DNA of 19,326 bases from DATGMP01 sp035293565 (GTDB lineage: Bacteria; Pseudomonadota; Alphaproteobacteria; BOG-932; Roseiterribacteraceae). The notes under the pieces are model-generated. The model was given only the letters and a program-made list of their open reading frames with translations. It had not been told where the DNA came from and ran no database searches. The translations under genes and the position numbers were made by a program. Location: contig DATGMP010000085.1 in the NCBI GenBank assembly GCA_035293565.1, positions 1-19,326 on the forward strand, in the 5' to 3' direction. Of the stretch, positions 15,297-19,326 are shown piece by piece. How positions within the stretch are numbered: the stretch's first letter is position 1; every line of letters begins with the position of its first letter.

Positions 15297-16208
15297 ATGG
15301 ACGACCCATTCCAACACATCGACCGTCTCAGGCAGCGGTTATTCATCGCTCCTCAGGATGTCATGGCGATGCTCGAACTGGCGACGCTGATAGAACAATC
15401 GGGGGATCTGCCGCAGGCGATCGACCTTCATCAGCGGGCGCTTCGGGCCGATCCGTATCGATTGGAGGCGCTGCTCGGGCTGGGTCGACTATGGGCGGTG
15501 CTCGGGGAGCCCGATCGCGCGCGGCCCTGGCTCGCGCGGGCTTTGGAGATCGAACCCGCGAGTACCGAGGCGAGGGCGGTATTGGCAGGCCTCGATCGGG
15601 CACCGACGGAAGCCTATGTTCGCACGCTGTTCGACCAATACGCACCGCGTTTCGATGCCGAGTTGATCCGCACCCTGAATTATCGAGCTCCGGCACTCGT
15701 GGCCGAGCTGCTTGGGCGTCACGCTGCCGCCCGCAATCTTGCGATCCTGGATCTGGGCTGTGGCACCGGGCTGTCCGGGATGGCGCTGAAGCCCTTCGCG
15801 GCGACGCTCGACGGCATCGATTTGTCGCCGGGAATGGTGGCGAAGGCGCAGGGGCGCAATCTCTATGACCTTCTCGAAACCGCGGAGGCGCGAGGGTTTC
15901 TGGAAAGGTCCGACCGGACCTGGGATGTCATAGCGGCCGTCGACGTGCTGAATTATGTGAGCGATCTCGTGCCGCTGATGGCGGCCGCAGCCCGACGCAT
16001 CGGCTCCGGCGGCTTGTTCGTCGGGACGGTTGAGAAATGCGATGCCGGAACCGTGCTGACGGCAAAGCGCCGTTACGCCCACGGCCGCGATCATCTCGAG
16101 GGCGCAGCGGCAGCCGCGACGCTCAGAGTGGTCGAAATCGTCGAAGGCGTTCTCAGGACCGAGGGAGGCGCGCCCGTCCCGGGGCTGATCTTCGCGTTTC
16201 GGCGTTGA
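15297..16208 (+). CDS. TPR-repeat class I SAM-dependent methyltransferase
   Basis: The 303-residue protein has an N-terminal helical part with two tetratricopeptide-like repeats (about 24-57 LELATLIEQSGDLPQAIDLH, and 58-91). A bridging segment, YVRTLFDQYAPRFDAEL (107-123), is characteristic of the TPR-methyltransferase group. The Rossmann methyltransferase domain has motif I LDLGCGTGLSG (151-161), motif II DGIDLSPGMV (172-181) and motif IV DVIAAVDVLNYV. The methyl acceptor is unknown; the TPR part suggests a protein or large substrate (inference). The gene is monocistronic and divergent from the secreted-protein gene. Its stop abuts the convergent ATP-grasp stop with no gap. Confidence 0.9.
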   Translation: MDDPFQHIDRLRQRLFIAPQDVMAMLELATLIEQSGDLPQAIDLHQRALRADPYRLEALLGLGRLWAVLGEPDRARPWLARALEIEPASTEARAVLAGLDRAPTEAYVRTLFDQYAPRFDAELIRTLNYRAPALVAELLGRHAAARNLAILDLGCGTGLSGMALKPFAATLDGIDLSPGMVAKAQGRNLYDLLETAEARGFLERSDRTWDVIAAVDVLNYVSDLVPLMAAAARRIGSGGLFVGTVEKCDAGTVLTAKRRYAHGRDHLEGAAAAATLRVVEIVEGVLRTEGGAPVPGLIFAFRR

Positions 16209-17750
16209 TCATTCGGCCGAGGCGGAGGCGCTCGGGACGACGCGCAGCGCAGGGTGCCGGCGTTCTTGCAGTGTGGGGCGCGCGGCCGCGGGGCTCTCGT
16301 CCATCCGGCGCAACAGGTCCCTGAGGATCATCCGGTAAAGCTCGTCCTTGAGCACCAGATCCTCGCAGCCATGCTCGATATTCGGATTGTCGTTCACCTC
16401 GATGACGAACACGCCTTGCTGCGTTTCCTTGAGGTCGACCCCGTAGAGACCGTCGCCGATCAGGCCTGCCGCCTTGACCGCTGTGCGGATGACAGCGGCG
16501 GGCGCATCGTCGATCGGGATCGTGACCGCCGATCCCATCCGTACCGTACCGTTGCCGACATGCTTGATCACCTGCCAATGGTGGCGCGCCATGCGGTATT
16601 TGCAGGCGAAGATCGGCTGTCGGTTGAGCACGCCGACGCGCCAGTCGAAATCGGTGTACATATATTCCTGGGCAAGGATCACGTCCGACTCTTCGAATAG
16701 CGTCTTTGAAAGGCGGACGAGCTCGGCGCGGTCGTGCGCCTTGAGGACCCCGCGCGAGAAGGAGCCGTCGGGGATCTTGAGCACGATCGGATAAGCGATC
16801 TGCTGCTCGATGGTAAGCAGGTTGCGCTCGTCGACCACGACAGTCTTGGGTGTGGGCACTTTGTTGGCGGCCAGAAGCTCTGCCAGAAACACCTTATTGA
16901 AGCAGCGAAGGATCGATGTGGGATCGTCGATCACCGGTATCCCTTCGCGCTCGGCGCGTTTGGCGAAACGATAGGTGTGATGGTCGATCGCGGTCGTCTC
17001 GCGGATGAAGAGCGCGTCATATTCGGCAAGCTTTGCGAAGTCGCGCTTCGTGATGAACTCGACCGCCACGCCCAAGGATTCGCCGACCCGTACGAACTTC
17101 TGCAGCGCCCTGGCGTCCGAGGGCGGCATCGCCTCTTTGGGGTTGTGGAGGATCGCGATCGTCTTCTGCGGGGGCGCCTTCTCTTTGGGAGTGCGCCAAG
17201 TCGAGCGCGTATAGGCGGCCAGCGTGGCGCCGAAGCGGCGCTCCTGCTCGGGACGGAGCGCGTCGACCGATACCGGTTTGATTGCGTGGATCAGCCAGTC
17301 GCCGTCCTTCCAGCGCACTTGCAGATCGAGGATGGGGCAACGGAAGAGGTCGAAGACGCGGCGGCCGAGCACGGCGAAGCGTCGATCCTCGGCCTCGCCG
17401 AAGAACAGACGAAGCGAAAAGGGCGCCGTCGGCGGATCGGCGATCTTGCGCATGCGCTTGCGGAGGAGGGCGTCGAGCTCGGTGAGGGCGAAGCGATACG
17501 CCGTCTTGCGCGAGAGATCGAGCATCGTGCGGACGGTTGGAATCGCTCGGTGCCGCCGCGCCTCGGCCAGAAGGGAGGAATAGAAGCCGTAGCCTAGATA
17601 GGCATGGCTGCGTGAGAGGTTGATGACTCGCGTGTTGGGGCGGAAGCTTTCGGCGTTGGCGATGTATTCCTTGGCGGTGATGACCTGGTGGTCGCCCGCC
17701 ACCCATTTGAAGTCGGCCCGCCGCTCCACCACCACAATGTGCTGAGCCAT
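16209..17750 (-). CDS. RLAN domain + RimK-like ATP-grasp ligase
   Basis: The 513-residue protein has an N-terminal RLAN (RimK-like ATP-grasp N-terminal) domain, about 1-160, beginning HIVVVERRADFKW with ITAKEYIANAE next. A pre-ATP-grasp segment (about 195-280, KTIAILHNP to YDALFIRETT) follows. The ATP-grasp domain (about 281-485) has CFNKVFLAELL, a glycine-rich loop DGSFSRGVLKA, QEYMYTDFDWRVGVL and the metal-binding EVNDNPNIEHG (451-461). ATP-grasp enzymes of this kind join an acid to an amine or amino acid; RimK itself adds glutamates to ribosomal protein S6. The substrate here is unknown. The ATG at 17750 fits the RLAN start although the ribosome binding site is poor. The upstream GNAT gene ends 94 bp earlier. 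Confidence 0.9.
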   Translation of the reverse strand: MAQHIVVVERRADFKWVAGDHQVITAKEYIANAESFRPNTRVINLSRSHAYLGYGFYSSLLAEARRHRAIPTVRTMLDLSRKTAYRFALTELDALLRKRMRKIADPPTAPFSLRLFFGEAEDRRFAVLGRRVFDLFRCPILDLQVRWKDGDWLIHAIKPVSVDALRPEQERRFGATLAAYTRSTWRTPKEKAPPQKTIAILHNPKEAMPPSDARALQKFVRVGESLGVAVEFITKRDFAKLAEYDALFIRETTAIDHHTYRFAKRAEREGIPVIDDPTSILRCFNKVFLAELLAANKVPTPKTVVVDERNLLTIEQQIAYPIVLKIPDGSFSRGVLKAHDRAELVRLSKTLFEESDVILAQEYMYTDFDWRVGVLNRQPIFACKYRMARHHWQVIKHVGNGTVRMGSAVTIPIDDAPAAVIRTAVKAAGLIGDGLYGVDLKETQQGVFVIEVNDNPNIEHGCEDLVLKDELYRMILRDLLRRMDESPAAARPTLQERRHPALRVVPSASASAE

Positions 17751-17784
17751 GGGGGCGCCGGCGCGCGACGAAAGCTTGCACTGT

Positions 17785-17835
17785 GCGGGCGTATGCCCGC
17801 TGGGCGGTTCCGGGTCGGGAGCGCTCTCGCTCCCG
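17785..17835. repeat. Two perfect tetraloop hairpins in the GNAT/ATP-grasp spacer
   Basis: GCGGGC-GTAT-GCCCGC (17785-17800, 6-bp stem) and CGGGAGCG-CTCT-CGCTCCCG (17816-17835, 8-bp stem) lie in the 94 bp between the two minus-strand genes. Neither is followed by a U-run in the direction of transcription, so they look like processing, stability or attenuation structures and not terminators. Confidence 0.55.
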
Positions 17836-17844
17836 TCGATCGTT

Positions 17845-18333
17845 TCATCCGGAGGCAATGTTCTTCTCCATGGTGAAAGCCGCCATGCCGTCGGCGTAAT
17901 AGTCGGGCTCGACGCCGATCTCACGATAGCCGGAACTACGATAGAGGCGTGTCGCCCGTTCATTGTCCTGCCGGACGGCCAGCCGCAGCACGGAGGCCCC
18001 CTGGCTGCGCGCGGCTGCCTCCGACGCTTCGAGCAAGGCACGGCCGATGCCGCTACGATGCGCGGCGGGATCGACAGCAAGGGAATGCAGACGGGCGACC
18101 CGCGCACGGCGCCGATAGAAAAGGGCGGCGTAGCCCACGGGCTTTCCGCCGACGGCGGCAAGGAGACAATCGGCTTGTGCGCGGGTCACGAGGTGACGGA
18201 AGCTCCGGGCGCTCATCCGGTCAGTCAAGAACGAGCGCTCCTCGATTGACAGCAGTGACGGGATGTCGGCGAGGCCGGCCGGCCGGATCGACGGAGAATC
18301 GTTCCTCGGATGATCTGACGGAGCGCGGTGCAT
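17845..18333 (-). CDS. GNAT family N-acetyltransferase
   Basis: The 162-residue protein has the GNAT fold. SIRPAGLADIPSLLSIEERSF (15-35) is the usual RimI-like opening. LHSLAVDPAAHRSGIGRALL (82-101) contains motif A with the acetyl-CoA pyrophosphate loop HRSGIGRA. NERATRLYRSSGYREIGVEP (124-143) is motif B. The position upstream of an RLAN/ATP-grasp gene matches a known pairing of GNAT with RimK-like ligases, where the GNAT may acetylate or amidate the same product. The start is uncertain: ATG at 18333 gives a normal length, but a GTG at 18435 is also in frame; neither has a good ribosome binding site. A TACACT hexamer near 18356 could be a -10 element. Confidence 0.85.
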   Translation of the reverse strand: MHRAPSDHPRNDSPSIRPAGLADIPSLLSIEERSFLTDRMSARSFRHLVTRAQADCLLAAVGGKPVGYAALFYRRRARVARLHSLAVDPAAHRSGIGRALLEASEAAARSQGASVLRLAVRQDNERATRLYRSSGYREIGVEPDYYADGMAAFTMEKNIASG

Positions 18334-18497
18334 CGACTCGACACGATGACGCTGAGTGTAGTCATTTTGTTCGGCAGCAAGAAGGCGGGCGAAAGCGTTG
18401 TTGAAGGTCCGCTCGGGTCGCGGGATCTGATGCACTGACGTAACAAACGGCAGTCCCGAAAGGCTCCAAGACCACCTCGGCGCCGCCTCGCTCGCAT

Positions 18498-18532
18498 AAA
18501 AAAACGGAGCGCACCGTCATGGCCGCTCCGTT
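18498..18532 (-). terminator. Intrinsic terminator of the glutathione peroxidase gene
   Basis: A 9-bp perfect stem, AACGGAGCG (18503-18511) with CGCTCCGTT (18524-18532), is followed on the minus strand by a seven-U run (A-run 18498-18504 on the plus strand). It lies 22 bp past the gpx stop and isolates that gene from the GNAT gene downstream. Confidence 0.9.
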
Positions 18533-18554
18533 GCATGGCGATCTAAAGCGGTGG

Positions 18555-19106
18555 TCAGCCTTTATTCAGCGAAGCCTCGATGGCCTGGGTCACTTCCGGC
18601 GCGTCCGGCTTGGTCTTGGTCGGGAATTCGCCGATGAGCTTGCCATTGGGGTCGATCAGCAGCTTGTGGAAGTTCCATTTCGGAACCGCGGCGTCACCGC
18701 CGGTGGCCGCAGCCCATTTATAGAAATCGTGCGCATCCGGCCCGACCACGTCGTATTTGGAAGTCAGCGGGAAGTCGACATCGTAATTGCCTTCGCAAAA
18801 CTTCTTGATCTCGGCGTTAGTCCCCGGTTCCTGCTTGCCGAAATCGTTCGAGGGCACGCCAAGGACCACGAGGCCACGGTCCCTGTATTTCTGGTAGACC
18901 TTCTCGAGCTGGCTGTATTGCGGGGTGAAACCGCACTGGGAGGCGGTATTCACGACCAGCACGGTCTTGCCCTTGAAGCTGGACATCGGGAGCTGCTTGC
19001 CGTCGATCGACAGGAAGCTGAACTGGTAGGCGTCGCTCGCGTCGGCCGCCAACGCGGTCGACGCGATGGTCGTCGCGAGAATCGCTACGATGGTTGGAAG
19101 GCGCAT
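18555..19106 (-). CDS. Exported glutathione peroxidase family protein (cysteine type)
   Basis: The 183-residue protein begins with a signal peptide (MRLPTIVAILATTIASTALA, cleavage near residue 20), so it likely acts in the periplasm. The thioredoxin-fold body has the peroxidatic Cys C58 (VVNTASQCGFTPQY), then GVPSNDFGKQEPG with Q92, then PKWNFHKLLI with W144 and N145, the catalytic tetrad. C104 (IKKFCEGNY) is a likely resolving cysteine; such enzymes often use thioredoxin rather than glutathione. It reduces hydrogen peroxide or lipid hydroperoxides. The ATG at 19106 is preceded by AAAGGA. The strong terminator downstream makes it the last or only gene of its transcript. Confidence 0.94.
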   Translation of the reverse strand: MRLPTIVAILATTIASTALAADASDAYQFSFLSIDGKQLPMSSFKGKTVLVVNTASQCGFTPQYSQLEKVYQKYRDRGLVVLGVPSNDFGKQEPGTNAEIKKFCEGNYDVDFPLTSKYDVVGPDAHDFYKWAAATGGDAAVPKWNFHKLLIDPNGKLIGEFPTKTKPDAPEVTQAIEASLNKG

Positions 19107-19128
19107 GGAGTAATCCTTTCTGGGGCCG

Positions 19129-19326
19129 TTATTCGGTCATCATACTAACCGACCGCCAGAGATCCTGCGCCCCGGGGGAACGAAGACGGGCTCTTATGTC
19201 CGTGATGTCAACAGCAAGGCGTCGTGATTCGGCCTGCATTTGCAGGTGATACTTGATTGTATCGGCGCCCAATGTGGACGGCAGGAAGCATGGACGACGG
19301 TTGATCGGGCTCTTATCCGCGGGTTG
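19129..19326 (-). CDS. Possible C-terminal end of an unknown gene, partial at right edge
   Basis: An open frame of 65 codons enters from the right edge and stops at 19129-19131 (TAA), 22 bp before the gpx ATG. It includes ADTIKYHLQMQAESRRLAVD and DITDIRARLRS, which look like ordinary protein, but I recognise no family. Third-position G/C (roughly two thirds) is lower than in neighbouring genes, so it could be spurious intergenic sequence. If real, it would be the gene upstream of gpx in the same direction. Confidence 0.25.
   Translation of the reverse strand, partial: QPADKSPINRRPCFLPSTLGADTIKYHLQMQAESRRLAVDITDIRARLRSPGAQDLWRSVSMMTE
19233..19246. promoter_or_regulatory. Palindrome CCTGCATTTGCAGG (CTGC-N4-GCAG)
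   Basis: Perfect 6-bp arms around TT. It matches the CTGC-N4-GCAG form of the PhaR-type box and resembles the palindrome in the phasin leader. It lies 127 bp upstream of gpx and possibly near a gene outside the window. About one such match is expected by chance in a GC-rich window of this size, so its meaning is uncertain. Confidence 0.3.

Noticed and set aside
16734..17597. A 287-codon plus-strand frame opposite the ATP-grasp gene
   Set aside because: It is a shadow frame; the ATP-grasp and RLAN motifs are all on the minus strand.
19187..19316. An 11-bp direct repeat, CGGGCTCTTAT, at 19187-19197 and 19306-19316
   Set aside because: It is only two short copies at the window edge, with no flanking symmetry or mobile-element feature. 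Chance or shared codon use is enough to explain it.
1..19326. CRISPR arrays, tRNA or rRNA genes, insertion sequences, toxin-antitoxin or phage-defence genes
   Set aside because: I looked for repeat-spacer patterns, tRNA-like arms, transposase or integrase motifs and known defence domains and saw none.

Overview
The window looks like chromosomal DNA from a high-GC alphaproteobacterium. The evidence is G/C-rich third codon positions with long antisense shadow ORFs, a phasin of the alphaproteobacterial type, a Tat-exported MsrP/MsrQ pair, a PhaR-like CTGC-N3-GCAG box in front of the phasin gene, and an RLAN/ATP-grasp protein next to a GNAT. I cannot fix the order or genus from sequence alone. 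I saw no tRNA, rRNA, transposase, phage gene or CRISPR array. It reads as ordinary core/accessory chromosome, densely packed, with many 1-26 bp overlaps.

Layout. (1) 2-1026, plus strand: the C-terminus of a hybrid sensor kinase (end of a receiver domain plus an HPt domain), overlapped by ATGA with a stand-alone receiver protein. (2) 1004-7087, minus strand: a tightly spaced six-gene run, in transcription order pirin, threonine-aldolase-like PLP enzyme, DUF1214 protein, sulfotransferase, msrP, msrQ. (3) 7088-7476: a 389-bp divergent regulatory region. It carries a good sigma70-type promoter (TTGACA-N17-TATAAG) and a GCTGCATTGCAGC palindrome for the phasin gene, which ends in an intrinsic terminator. 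(4) 8025-12711: a Spinster-like MFS transporter; a convergent small Rieske ferredoxin; a CaCA-type cation exchanger followed at once by a second MFS transporter; and a 75-residue conserved-looking small protein. (5) 12708-15140, minus strand: secreted two-cysteine protein, rlmJ, MBL-fold hydrolase. (6) 15297-16208, plus strand: a TPR-methyltransferase fusion. (7) 16209-18333, minus strand: a GNAT acetyltransferase and an RLAN + RimK-like ATP-grasp ligase, separated by a 94-bp spacer with two perfect tetraloop hairpins. (8) 18498-19106, minus strand: an exported cysteine-type glutathione peroxidase with a strong terminator, and a possible partial ORF running off the right edge.

Genes that probably work together: MsrP/MsrQ (periplasmic methionine sulfoxide repair, with membrane haem electron supply) and periplasmic glutathione peroxidase are both oxidative-damage functions, at opposite ends of the window. 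The sulfotransferase/DUF1214 pair and the GNAT/ATP-grasp pair are the two places where chemistry of unknown substrate is most likely. The phasin unit is the best-supported regulatory story: the promoter, a PhaR-like operator in the 5' leader, the ribosome binding site, the gene and the terminator are all visible.
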